Assembly (NCBI GenBank): GCA_011176545.1
Contig: DUEN01000010.1
Coordinates: forward strand, 1-44,494
DNA from: Caldilineae bacterium
GTDB lineage: Bacteria; Chloroflexota; Anaerolineae; DUEN01
Reading direction: 5' to 3'
DNA: 44,494 nucleotides
The position numbers and the translations under genes were made by a program. Numbering within the stretch: the stretch's first letter is position 1; each line of letters starts with the position of its first letter. The notes under the pieces were generated by a model, which worked only from the letters and a program-made list of their open reading frames with translations, searched no databases and was not told the DNA's origin. Positions 8,485 through 16,210 of the stretch are shown here, in pieces.

Positions 8485-9471
8485 ATGCATCGACTACGTT
8501 GGGTTTGGATCCTTTGGCTGGCGGCCTTGATATGGCTCTGGGCTGTCCCTGTCGGGGCGCAGACCGAGGGAGGGGATCGCGTCATCTTCGGTCGGTCGTA
8601 CACGCTGCCGTCCGGCCATCGCCTGAAAGGAGATCTGGCCGTGTTCGGCGGAACGGTCACGCTGGAGGAGGACTCGGAGGTCGATGGGGACATCATGGTC
8701 GCCGGGGGCAGCCTGAGCGTCGCGGGGCGCGTCGAAGGGGATATCGCTGTGCTCGGCGGCAGCCTCTCCCTGCTGGACACGGCCTATGTAGATGGGGACA
8801 TCGCCGTCTTTGGAGGCAGCGTGCACCGCGCTGAGGGGGCCATCGTGACTGGCGAGGTCGTTACCGGCTTTCAGTGGGAGCGGACGTGGCCTTTCTTCCG
8901 AAGACCGACGTCCGTGCCAGAGATCCCAGAAGTGGCAAGCGTCTCGGGAGCAGATCTGCTGGTGAGGGCCTTCCTCAAGATCCTGGCAGCCTTCCTCCTG
9001 GCGGCGCTCATGGCCGTGCTGGCCGTGGTCGTATTGGCCCTCGCGCCCGAGGCCACCGCCCGCGTCGGAGAAGCCGTTCAGACCTCCCCCGGGCTCTCTG
9101 TGATCATCGGGCTGATGACGCTGGTGCTGGCGTTGGGGATGGCCCTCGTCCTGGCGATCACGATCTGTTTCCTTCCCATCGCCCTTCTGCTGACGATAGC
9201 TCTCCTGCTGGCTCTGCTTTATGGGTGGATCGCGCTGGGATGGCTGCTGGGGGATCGGCTGCTGCGGGCGTTGGACGTTGAGGAGCCGCAACCGGTACTA
9301 TCTGGCGTGATCGGGGTCCCGCTGATCACCCTGGTGACCCGCCTCCCCTGCCTGGGATTCGTCCTGTTTCTCCTAGGAGCCAGCCTGGGACTGGGCGCGG
9401 TGGTGCTTACCCGGGCTGGGATGCAACAGCCGCCTGCAGCCGCTGAGCCAGGGCCCGTAACTGAGCGCTAG
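8485..9471 (+). CDS. Secreted/membrane bactofilin-like polymer-forming protein
   Basis: 328-residue protein with an N-terminal signal peptide (residues 1-23, ending PVGAQ). Residues about 30-120 carry short beta-helix-like repeats of the polymer-forming (bactofilin/DUF583) type: GDLAVFGGTVTL, GDIMVAGGSLSV, GDIAVLGGSLSL, GDIAVFGGSVHR. The C-terminal half contains at least four long hydrophobic helices (about residues 160-310). The ATG at 8485 has AGGGAGGA just upstream; 13 extra upstream residues are unlikely. It follows the ECF sigma/anti-sigma pair in the same direction, so it is a candidate target or co-sensor. Its last 65 bp overlap the 3' end of the convergent hydrolase gene. Confidence 0.78.
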   Translation: MHRLRWVWILWLAALIWLWAVPVGAQTEGGDRVIFGRSYTLPSGHRLKGDLAVFGGTVTLEEDSEVDGDIMVAGGSLSVAGRVEGDIAVLGGSLSLLDTAYVDGDIAVFGGSVHRAEGAIVTGEVVTGFQWERTWPFFRRPTSVPEIPEVASVSGADLLVRAFLKILAAFLLAALMAVLAVVVLALAPEATARVGEAVQTSPGLSVIIGLMTLVLALGMALVLAITICFLPIALLLTIALLLALLYGWIALGWLLGDRLLRALDVEEPQPVLSGVIGVPLITLVTRLPCLGFVLFLLGASLGLGAVVLTRAGMQQPPAAAEPGPVTER

Positions 9472-10132
9472 CGCCCTCGGTGATCGGCTCACCGTGACCG
9501 AAACAGATCAGCCCGACGTCGAGGCGCGCCAGCTTTTCCACGCTACGCACGGCCGCGGCTCGATCAGGGAGGAGCAACGCTGGCGGCAAGCCCAGCATCC
9601 GAGCCCTATTGTGAATCGCGTCGCCTGTGATCAAAACACGCGTCTCAGGATGGTAATAGGAGGTGTGTCCGGGGCAATGTCCCGGCGTGAAGATAGCCTG
9701 GAAGCCGCCGGGCAACATTCTGTCGCCGACGATCAGGTCATCGGCTTCTATAGGGATGCAGCGGAAGACCGTCTTCATGAGGAAACGAGAGGGTCCGGCG
9801 ATCAGCCTTCCCACGAGGCCAAGCCCCAGTGGCCGATGCAGGCGCCCCTGCAGGATGGCCCCCGTCACCGCGTGACAAACGATCCTGGCCTGTGAGGCCT
9901 CCCTGAGGGTTCGCAGGCCGCCGATGTGATCCATGTCGGCATGGGTGATCATGATATGGTGAATCCGAGAGGGGTCGAATCCCTCCCGGGAGATCGTCCG
10001 CAGGATGGCATGAGCGTGCCACGGCGTCCCCGTATCGAACAGGATGAGCCCCTGCTCATCCTGCCACAGGTACACCCCAGCACCTGCAGCGACCTCGTCT
10101 ACCCACCATAACCGATCCGCCAATGGACGCAT
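9407..10132 (-). CDS. Metallo-beta-lactamase-fold hydrolase
   Basis: 241-residue MBL-fold protein. The metal site reads T-H64-A-D66-M-D68-H69-IGG, where Asp replaces the second His of the usual HxHxDH, a variant common in this superfamily. CPGHTSYY supplies the next His, ITGDA the bridging Asp, and FGHGEPI the last His. The insert at about 95-130 (RPLGLGLVGRLIAG...) would cover the active site. The ATG at 10132 has AGGGGA at 7-nt spacing; a GTG at 10156 is less likely. The substrate is unknown. Related enzymes include glyoxalase-II-like thioesterases and lactonases. The 3' end runs 65 bp into the convergent bactofilin-like gene. Confidence 0.85.
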   Translation of the reverse strand: MRPLADRLWWVDEVAAGAGVYLWQDEQGLILFDTGTPWHAHAILRTISREGFDPSRIHHIMITHADMDHIGGLRTLREASQARIVCHAVTGAILQGRLHRPLGLGLVGRLIAGPSRFLMKTVFRCIPIEADDLIVGDRMLPGGFQAIFTPGHCPGHTSYYHPETRVLITGDAIHNRARMLGLPPALLLPDRAAAVRSVEKLARLDVGLICFGHGEPITEGASAQLRALAQRLQAAVASQPG

Positions 10133-10211
10133 CGACGATCCCCTACACGCGACCACAGTCCTGGGTAATTCCTACCCAAGACTGCAAAATCTCTGCGCTC
10201 TCAGCGCGCTC

Positions 10212-10463
10212 CTAAAAATGCCGTAGCCGGGTACGCGCGTGATTCATGATCTCGTACAGGTCGTTCACCTCCACGCTCAGCGCCTGGGCCAGGGCCGATA
10301 TGCTGTTGAAGTGCTCCGCCTCCAGGCGGGCGAGCCGCTCGCGCTCCTCCTCGTTCAATCTATGCCCGCTCAGGGCTTTCTCCGGCGTTTCCAACAGAAG
10401 ACGACGACACTCCGGACACTGCCATGCATGCCCGGCAAGGATCAGCAGCTCTTGACTCGCCAT
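10212..10463 (-). CDS. Small CxxC protein of unknown function
   Basis: 83-residue protein that I do not recognise. It has a short LILAGHAWQCPECRRLLLE segment in which C-P-E-C could bind metal together with the preceding His. An acidic/basic helix (NEEERERLARLEAEHF) and a second helical part (SALAQALSVEVNDLYEIMNHARTRLRHF) follow. The ATG at 10463 is preceded by AAAGGAT, and the longer upstream frame lacks support. It lies 79 bp before the hydrolase and about 105 bp after deoC on the same strand. Confidence 0.6.
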   Translation of the reverse strand: MASQELLILAGHAWQCPECRRLLLETPEKALSGHRLNEEERERLARLEAEHFNSISALAQALSVEVNDLYEIMNHARTRLRHF

Positions 10464-10568
10464 GACGTGATATCCTTTTAATCTCGCTGGACAGGAGTTA
10501 CCGCTCCGCACGCCCCAGGATGGCCAAGGTGCCCCATGAGGCAGGCCATCCCCTGCGCGTGCCCCCGC

Positions 10569-11399
10569 CTACTGACAGGGGCTAAGCGCGTTGGCCTGTT
10601 GACGCGCCTCCTCCACGATGTGTACCCCGGAGCTCGTTCCGATGCGGTTAGCGCCAGCCAGCACCATGCGACGCGCCTGCTCGAACGTGCGGATCCCGCC
10701 GGCCGCCTTCACCCCCATCGAACCGCCCACGGTGCGGCGCATCAGGCGCACATCAGCCTCTGTGGCTCCTCCAGGGCCAAAGCCGGTACAGGTCTTCACG
10801 AAGTCGGCCCCCGCCACCCGGGCGATGATGCAGGCGGCCACCTTCTCCTCATCGCTCAGATATCCCGTCTCCAGGATGACCTTTAACCGCGCGCCACGTT
10901 CATGGACCACCTCAGCCACAGAGTGGATATCATTCCAGACCAGGCAGAAATTGCCCGACTTCAGCGCGCCGATATTCAGCACCATGTCCAGCTCCGTCGC
11001 GCCACAGGAAAGCAGCACCTTGGCCTCATACGCCTTCACCTCGGGGGTCGTCATTCCCAACGGGAACCCCACGACGGAGGCAACCTTCACCGGCGAACCG
11101 CTGAGCGCGTGGACGCATTGGCTCACCCATGTAGGGTGAACGCATACGGCCGCGAAGCGATAGCGCTCGCCCTCCTCGCATAACGCAGCGACCTGCTGAG
11201 CGGTCGCATCGGGCTTCAGCAGGGTATGGTCGATCATCCCGGCCACCGCCTCCGGCGCCGTCTCAGCGATGTCCGGCATGGTCGGCGGCGGTGCTGGCGG
11301 CTCATAGCCCGCAGCCGAGGGGCCCAGCGCCCGCAACACGCGCTGAGTAACCCGATCGATCATCGTGTCCAGATTCCGTGCGTCTTCCAAAGCGCTCAT
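10569..11399 (-). CDS. deoC: Deoxyribose-phosphate aldolase
   Basis: 276-residue class I aldolase that cleaves 2-deoxyribose 5-phosphate to glyceraldehyde 3-phosphate and acetaldehyde. Family motifs are [56 protein letters not shown] and the Schiff-base segment [15 protein letters not shown], whose Lys is the catalytic residue. [10 protein letters not shown] and [11 protein letters not shown] complete the phosphate site. The first 55 residues (Pro-rich, [15 protein letters not shown]) are an N-terminal extension compared with the E. coli enzyme. The ATG at 11399 has GGAGG at 7-nt spacing. It follows lepB by 46 bp, probably in the same transcript. Confidence 0.93.
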   Translation of the reverse strand: MSALEDARNLDTMIDRVTQRVLRALGPSAAGYEPPAPPPTMPDIAETAPEAVAGMIDHTLLKPDATAQQVAALCEEGERYRFAAVCVHPTWVSQCVHALSGSPVKVASVVGFPLGMTTPEVKAYEAKVLLSCGATELDMVLNIGALKSGNFCLVWNDIHSVAEVVHERGARLKVILETGYLSDEEKVAACIIARVAGADFVKTCTGFGPGGATEADVRLMRRTVGGSMGVKAAGGIRTFEQARRMVLAGANRIGTSSGVHIVEEARQQANALSPCQ

Positions 11400-11445
11400 A
11401 CGATTTCCTCCCAACCGACCCGCCAGCGTATCCGGGATAGCAGGC

Positions 11446-12084
11446 TTACCTTGAGGGATTCACCTCAAGCGAGTAATGGGGCACGATCGACCAATATTGA
11501 GGGGGCCAATACGAGATCCACGCCTTACCGATGACCAGATTCATCGGCACCATCCCCCAGAAACGTGAATCAGAGGAATTCTGACGGTTATCCCCCAACA
11601 CGAAGAGCTCTCCCGGCTTCACCTCGTACACGTGAGCGTCCTCTGAACCCTTACCCCCCTTCTGGTCGCTCGCGGGGGGCCCCTTAAGCAGAGGATATGG
11701 CTCCTGGACGCGGACGCCGTTGATGAAAAGCTCCCCATCCCGCAACATCACGACATCCCCAGGAAGGCCGATAACCCGTTTGATGAAGTCACGATGGGGA
11801 TCATGTGGATAGCGAAAGACGATCACATCACCCCGAGATGGTCGCCCGATTTTATAGGCCAGCTTATTGATGATGAGGAACTGTCCATCATGGAAATTCG
11901 GCTCCATACTAACTCCGTCGATGCGAAAGTTCTGAACAACGGAGCGGATCAGGAGGAAGATGATAAGCGTGAGGACGACCGTCTCGATCAGCTCTCGTAA
12001 GGCGCCTGCTCGACCGCTCTCGACGGGCTGAGCTTGTAGGTTATCAGAGGGAGAAACGATTGAAACGCCCTCCATGCTGGCCAC
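11446..12084 (-). CDS. lepB: Signal peptidase I
   Basis: 212-residue membrane-anchored leader peptidase that removes signal peptides from exported preproteins. One transmembrane helix (about residues 32-50) is followed by the catalytic Ser (S59 in GVSMEPNF) and the general base Lys (K102 in [12 protein letters not shown]). Box E is [17 protein letters not shown]. The proposed GTG start at 12084 has AAGGA at 9-nt spacing and lies 26 nt after the predicted transcription start; ATG at 12075 would have poor spacing. The family assignment is certain. Its likely substrates include the several secreted proteins in this window. Confidence 0.95.
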   Translation of the reverse strand: MASMEGVSIVSPSDNLQAQPVESGRAGALRELIETVVLTLIIFLLIRSVVQNFRIDGVSMEPNFHDGQFLIINKLAYKIGRPSRGDVIVFRYPHDPHRDFIKRVIGLPGDVVMLRDGELFINGVRVQEPYPLLKGPPASDQKGGKGSEDAHVYEVKPGELFVLGDNRQNSSDSRFWGMVPMNLVIGKAWISYWPPQYWSIVPHYSLEVNPSR

Positions 12085-12116
12085 GTTGTGTGATCCTTCC
12101 CGTAAAGATTGCCGCT

Positions 12117-12145
12117 ATTATAGCACCCGTATATGGGGGTGACAA
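12117..12145 (-). promoter_or_regulatory. Sigma-A-type promoter of lepB
   Basis: On the minus strand TTGTCA (12140-12145) and TATAAT (12117-12122) are separated by 17 bp, with TGC forming an extended -10. Transcription would start about 26 nt before the lepB GTG. Confidence 0.75.
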
Positions 12146-12202
12146 GTGTTTACGTGACCGGGTGAATATCATATCACCTATGTAGAACCGGAGACAGCCA
12201 CG

Positions 12203-12231
12203 TTGCCGGCTCGTCCAATATCCGCTAGAAT
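12203..12231 (+). promoter_or_regulatory. Promoter for candidate structured RNA
   Basis: TTGCCG (12203-12208), 17-bp spacer, TAGAAT (12226-12231) on the plus strand. The predicted start is near 12238, well upstream of the kinase promoter at 12436, which implies a separate transcript. Based on consensus match only. Confidence 0.45.
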
Positions 12232-12237
12232 GCCTCC

Positions 12238-12400
12238 GAAGCGTGCCCGCCGGGTGATCTCCGAGCTTTAAGCCCTGCATCTGATCCCACGGCCGCCCGG
12301 TGGAGGACGCTTACTGAGAAGGTCCCCGTCCCCGAGATTGGGCCGAGCAAGGTGTTAGTCTGCGTGCTGAGTATGGCGGCCCGCCGTGGGAGATCCATCT
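12238..12400 (+). ncRNA. Candidate structured non-coding RNA (6S-like, unproven)
   Basis: A roughly 160-nt GC-rich stretch with no open frame lies behind its own promoter. It has strong long-range complementarity: GATCTCC (12256-12262) with GGAGATC (12389-12395), and CCCACGG near 12285 with CCGTGGG ending at 12390. Inside, GGTCC and GGGCC bracket a loop. Length, isolated promoter and rod-like pairing fit a 6S/SsrS-type RNA. The string CAAGGTGTTAGTCTGCG loosely recalls the 3' arm of E. coli 6S. There is no T-run marking the 3' end. The boundaries are approximate and the class is a guess. Confidence 0.35.
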
Positions 12401-12429
12401 GGGCCAAAAATATCACATGAACGGCCAAA

Positions 12430-12441
12430 TCATGCTATAAT
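12430..12441 (+). promoter_or_regulatory. Extended -10 promoter of the GAF histidine kinase operon
   Basis: TGC followed directly by TATAAT (12436-12441) is a perfect extended -10; the -35 region (ATCACA near 12412) is weak. Transcription from about 12448 would give a 200-nt leader containing the stems GGCGGC/GCCGCC (12506-12511/12524-12529) and ATCCCC/GGGGAT (12598-12603/12608-12613). Confidence 0.6.
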
Positions 12442-12632
12442 ATGAGTGTCACTTTACGTCGACTTAAATTCTCAAGGCGTATCTGAGGATTCCTCCACTT
12501 GGGTCGGCGGCGGTTGAAAACATGCCGCCTGAGGTGCTGAGGCGTCCAGGCACTACGTTCCAGTCAATGTTTGCTTATCTTTCAGGTACGCTCTCAGATC
12601 CCCTTTCGGGGATGAAGGCGTCAGGAGCTCTT

Positions 12633-12653
12633 ATGAGGACGCTCAAACGATGA
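12633..12653 (+). CDS. Six-residue upstream ORF coupled to the histidine kinase
   Basis: ATG at 12633 has an excellent SD (AGGAGC, 7-nt spacing) and encodes MRTLKR followed by TGA. That stop overlaps the kinase ATG (12650) as ATGA. The kinase start itself has only GAGGAC at long spacing, so its translation may depend on ribosomes finishing this mini-ORF. This is direct sequence observation; function is inferred. Confidence 0.4.
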   Translation: MRTLKR

Positions 12654-15502
12654 CCATTGGTGCGGAACAGTCCATCCGAAGCCTGGGGATACAACTTTCC
12701 ACCACGCCCGAGCAACGCTCCCAGGCCCTAGCCGTGTTGCTGCAAACGGCCAGGATTAGCGCATCCTCCCTGGATCCAGAACAGATGGCCCAGGATGTGC
12801 TGGACGTCGTCGTCCAGGCACTCGATGCAGAGGTGGGCACCATCTTCGTCTACGATGAGGACGCTAAGATCCTGCGCTTGTTGGGAGATCATGGACTTCC
12901 TCAGGAGCTCCCCCCTCAGTTGAAGGAGATCCCCATTGACCATCCGGGTAGTTTTCAGGCCCGGGTCATGCGCACGGGGGAGCCGCTGATGGTCGAGGAT
13001 CTCTCCCGGGAATCGGGCATCATCCCCGAAGGGTACAGGGACATCATCCCCCACGCGGCCATGATCGTCCCCCTGATCGCGCGGGACAGGCCGATAGGCA
13101 CCCTGGCCGTCGGATATCTATCCGATCGGCGTTTCACATCACGAGATCTTCCACTTTTGACGGCCATAGGCCAACAGGTGGGGTTGGCGATCCAGAACGC
13201 CCGTTGGGCTCAGGCCGCCCAGCGTCGCGCTACCCGGCTGGCGGCCATCGCACATCTGATACAGCAGATCAACGCCGAGCAGGACATGGATCGCCTCCCC
13301 CAGTTGACCATCGAGGGCGTCGCTGAGCTGTTAGAGGCCGACATGAGCATGCTCCTCCTGAGCAGGACGGGGCGCACATGGCAACATGTTCGGGAGCCCA
13401 ATCTGATGAAGGTGCCCCTCGATCAGGATAGATGCGAATATATCGCCAAACGCGTGATCGAGACGGGCACCCTCATTCATCTATCTTCTGCCACGCACGA
13501 GGCCGAAGACCCCCTTGCCAGTGCGGGGAACGGCCAGTTCGCCTTTCCATTGATAGCTGTGCCGTTGATCTACCGATGTCACAAACTGGGGGCATTGCTG
13601 GTGGCGCGCTTCCAGCCTCGCTGGTTCCAATCGGAGGACGTTGAACTCCTGACCATGTTCGCCAATCACGCGGCGATCGCATTGCGAAATACGCAGCTTC
13701 ACCAGGAGATGGAATGGCAGGCACGCCAGCTCCGCGCCATGGCTCAGATCAGCGCCCAGATCACGGCGACGCTGGACTGGAATGCTCTGGTAGAACAGAT
13801 CGCCCAGCATGCCTCCGAACTGGCGAACGTGCCGCGCACCGTGTTGCTCTTGTATGATCCTCAACACCGGGAGATGGTCGTGGTATCCGTGAAGGGATAC
13901 AGCGGCGATATCCCCCTGAATCAGATGCGCTTCAAAATGGACCGGCGACTCGTGGGCCGCGTCTGGCGAACAAAGCGCCCCTTCATGACACCGCGGATTG
14001 GCGATGAACCTGACTACGCGCCGTATCCCGGGCTGGAGGAGGTGGGCGACTGGTCCTTCCTCTTCCTGCCACTCCTCATGGGGGAACGTCTCATAGGCAT
14101 ATTAGCCTTCAGCGATGAGGGGGGAAGGATCTTCACACCAACGGAGCAGGAGGTCTTGAAACTACTGGCCAATCACGTCGCCATCGCGGTCGCCAACGCC
14201 CAACTCTTCGCGAGTATGAAGGCACGTCAGGAGGAACTCATCGCCCTGAACGAGATCGCCGTCACCATGGCCCATGTACAGGATCTGCGACATGTGCTTA
14301 ACCTGGTCCTGGAGCGCTTGGCCCAAGTCATCAAACACCATGGCTCGGTGGTCCTCCTGCTGAATGGAGATGAAGCCCAAGTGGCCGCGGCGCGGCACTG
14401 TCCTCGGTTCGGAGATAAGCTGTGTTCACACGTCCCCATCGACCCGGCTCAAGAGCGATGGATGCAAGGGAAGCTCGACCTCCTGGTGGGTGAACGGGGA
14501 GCATGTCTGCTGGCTTACACCCCTCCGATTAACGCGTGTACGTGTCGTGCCTGGGTGAAAGCCCCTCTCATGGTGCAGGGAGAGGTCATCGGCTGCATCG
14601 CGATCTGCCGGTCCTCCGAAGAGGGCTTCCTGCGCGAGGAAGCTGGCTTGGTACAGATCTTCGCCAATCACGCCGCGGTCGCCATTCATAACGCCCGTCT
14701 CTACGAGGCGCTACGACGTCACTCGGAGGAGCTGGAAGCCCAGGTAGCCGCCCGGACGCGGGATTTGCAGATCGCTCTGGAGCGGGCCCAGGAGGCGGAC
14801 CGGCTGAAGAGCGCTTTCCTGGCCACGATCTCGCACGAGCTCCGCACCCCTCTGGCCTCTATCAAAGGTTTCGCCTCCACACTGCTGCAGGACGACGTCG
14901 AATGGGATCCGGAGTCACAAAAGGAGTTCCTGTCCATCATTGAGCAGGAGAGCGATAAGCTCACGGAGCTCATCGACCAGCTACTCGATATGTCATGTCT
15001 GGAATCAGGCACGCTGGAGGTCAACCCCACGCCGTGCCATGTGGAGGAGATCCTCACGGATGTCAGCGATCGGCTGCACGTCCTGGCCCGATCTCACCGC
15101 CTTCAGATCTCTCTGCCGCGAGACCTGCCACCGGTCTACGCGGATCGCGGGCGCATCGCCCAGGTCCTATCCAATCTGGTGGAGAACGCGGCCAAGTACT
15201 CCCCTGAGGGGAGTCCGATCCGCATCAGCGCCACGGCCGACGTGGCATGGGTGACAGTGAGCGTGTCTGACCAGGGGATCGGGATCGCCCCGGAGTTCCA
15301 CGAGCGGATCTTCGAGCGTTTTTTCCGCATCGAGAGCGAGGAGAGCCAACCCGGCACAGGTCTCGGGCTAGCGATCTGCCGGGGGATCATAGAGGCACAC
15401 GGCGGACGAATATGGGTGGAGAGCGCCCCGCGACAGGGGAGTACGTTTCACTTCACCTTGCCCGTCGCTCAGACGACCGAAACCGACGAGGTGGATGAAT
15501 AA
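12650..15502 (+). CDS. Soluble sensor histidine kinase with four GAF domains
   Basis: 950-residue kinase without transmembrane segments. Four GAF-type sensor modules occupy roughly residues 30-190, 200-350, 365-520 and 530-690. Each ends in a typical FANHAAIAIxNA-like helix (GQQVGLAIQNA, FANHAAIALRN, LANHVAIAVANA, FANHAAVAIHNA). A coiled linker leads to HisKA with the phospho-acceptor His near residue 729 (FLATISHELRTPLASIKGF). HATPase_c follows with N-box NLVENAAKYS, G1 DQGIGIAPE, and G2 GTGLGLAI. It is followed with no gap by its response regulator (TAA then ATG). The ligand is unknown; GAF domains bind cyclic nucleotides, haem, bilins or small aromatics. The third GAF has a Cys-poor core, arguing against a phytochrome. 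Confidence 0.93.
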   Translation: MTIGAEQSIRSLGIQLSTTPEQRSQALAVLLQTARISASSLDPEQMAQDVLDVVVQALDAEVGTIFVYDEDAKILRLLGDHGLPQELPPQLKEIPIDHPGSFQARVMRTGEPLMVEDLSRESGIIPEGYRDIIPHAAMIVPLIARDRPIGTLAVGYLSDRRFTSRDLPLLTAIGQQVGLAIQNARWAQAAQRRATRLAAIAHLIQQINAEQDMDRLPQLTIEGVAELLEADMSMLLLSRTGRTWQHVREPNLMKVPLDQDRCEYIAKRVIETGTLIHLSSATHEAEDPLASAGNGQFAFPLIAVPLIYRCHKLGALLVARFQPRWFQSEDVELLTMFANHAAIALRNTQLHQEMEWQARQLRAMAQISAQITATLDWNALVEQIAQHASELANVPRTVLLLYDPQHREMVVVSVKGYSGDIPLNQMRFKMDRRLVGRVWRTKRPFMTPRIGDEPDYAPYPGLEEVGDWSFLFLPLLMGERLIGILAFSDEGGRIFTPTEQEVLKLLANHVAIAVANAQLFASMKARQEELIALNEIAVTMAHVQDLRHVLNLVLERLAQVIKHHGSVVLLLNGDEAQVAAARHCPRFGDKLCSHVPIDPAQERWMQGKLDLLVGERGACLLAYTPPINACTCRAWVKAPLMVQGEVIGCIAICRSSEEGFLREEAGLVQIFANHAAVAIHNARLYEALRRHSEELEAQVAARTRDLQIALERAQEADRLKSAFLATISHELRTPLASIKGFASTLLQDDVEWDPESQKEFLSIIEQESDKLTELIDQLLDMSCLESGTLEVNPTPCHVEEILTDVSDRLHVLARSHRLQISLPRDLPPVYADRGRIAQVLSNLVENAAKYSPEGSPIRISATADVAWVTVSVSDQGIGIAPEFHERIFERFFRIESEESQPGTGLGLAICRGIIEAHGGRIWVESAPRQGSTFHFTLPVAQTTETDEVDE

Positions 15503-16204
15503 ATGAAAGAGCTAACCATCTTGACCGTCGATGACGATCCCAACCTTCAACGCTTCCTGGAAGTCAACCTCACCCGACGCGGCTTTCGGGTCATCCAGGC
15601 CAATGACGGCGTTGAAGCGCTGGAACAGTTCGCGAGCCACTCGCCCGACCTTATCATCTTGGACCTGATGATGCCTCATTTAGACGGGTGGGCTGTCTGT
15701 CGACGCATTCGAGAACACTCCATCACCCCCATCATCGTCCTCAGCGCCCGCGGCGATGAAGAGGGGAAAGTCCAGGCCCTATACTTGGGAGCCGATGACT
15801 ACCTGACGAAGCCTTTCGGCGTGCAAGAGCTCATGGCCCGGGTTCGCGCCGTCTTGCGACGTTCCGCCCCCTCGGCGATGGGCGAGCGCACCCTCGATCG
15901 AGATATCTCCCTTGGCCCCCTGAAGATCGATGGGGAGAGACACTCGGTGGAATGGAACGGTCGCGTCGTCCATCTCACCCCTACGGAGTACAGCCTGCTC
16001 TATGAACTGGCCAGCAACGCCCCTCGTGTCCTCACTCACGATGAACTGCTGGCCCGCGTCTGGGGGCCGGAGTACAAAGGAGCCACCCATTATATTCACA
16101 TCTACGTGGGGAGACTGCGAACGAAGCTTGGGGAGCAGGTGATCGTAACGACGCCCGGAGTGGGGTACCGATTCGGCATTCGGCCCGACAAAAAGGAGGG
16201 CTGA
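15503..16204 (+). CDS. OmpR/PhoB-family response regulator
   Basis: 233-residue two-domain regulator. The receiver domain (1-120) has the acidic pocket DDD at 10-12, the phospho-acceptor D54 in LIILDLMMP, and the conserved TKPF Lys. A winged-helix DNA-binding domain (about 135-228) shows LTPTEYSLLYELA, HDELLARVWG, and the HIYVGRLRTKLG recognition helix with a GVGYRF wing. The ATG follows the kinase stop directly, so the two are a dedicated two-component pair. Only 6 bp separate its stop from the 3' end of the convergent HEAT-repeat gene, with no terminator hairpin in between. Confidence 0.95.
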   Translation: MKELTILTVDDDPNLQRFLEVNLTRRGFRVIQANDGVEALEQFASHSPDLIILDLMMPHLDGWAVCRRIREHSITPIIVLSARGDEEGKVQALYLGADDYLTKPFGVQELMARVRAVLRRSAPSAMGERTLDRDISLGPLKIDGERHSVEWNGRVVHLTPTEYSLLYELASNAPRVLTHDELLARVWGPEYKGATHYIHIYVGRLRTKLGEQVIVTTPGVGYRFGIRPDKKEG

Positions 16205-16210
16205 AGGAAG

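Noticed and set aside
12085-12649. tRNA, tmRNA, SRP RNA or RNase P RNA in the long gap
   Set aside because: None of the conserved strings (T-loop, SRP tetraloop region, RNase P core) is present; only a generic structured RNA can be argued.
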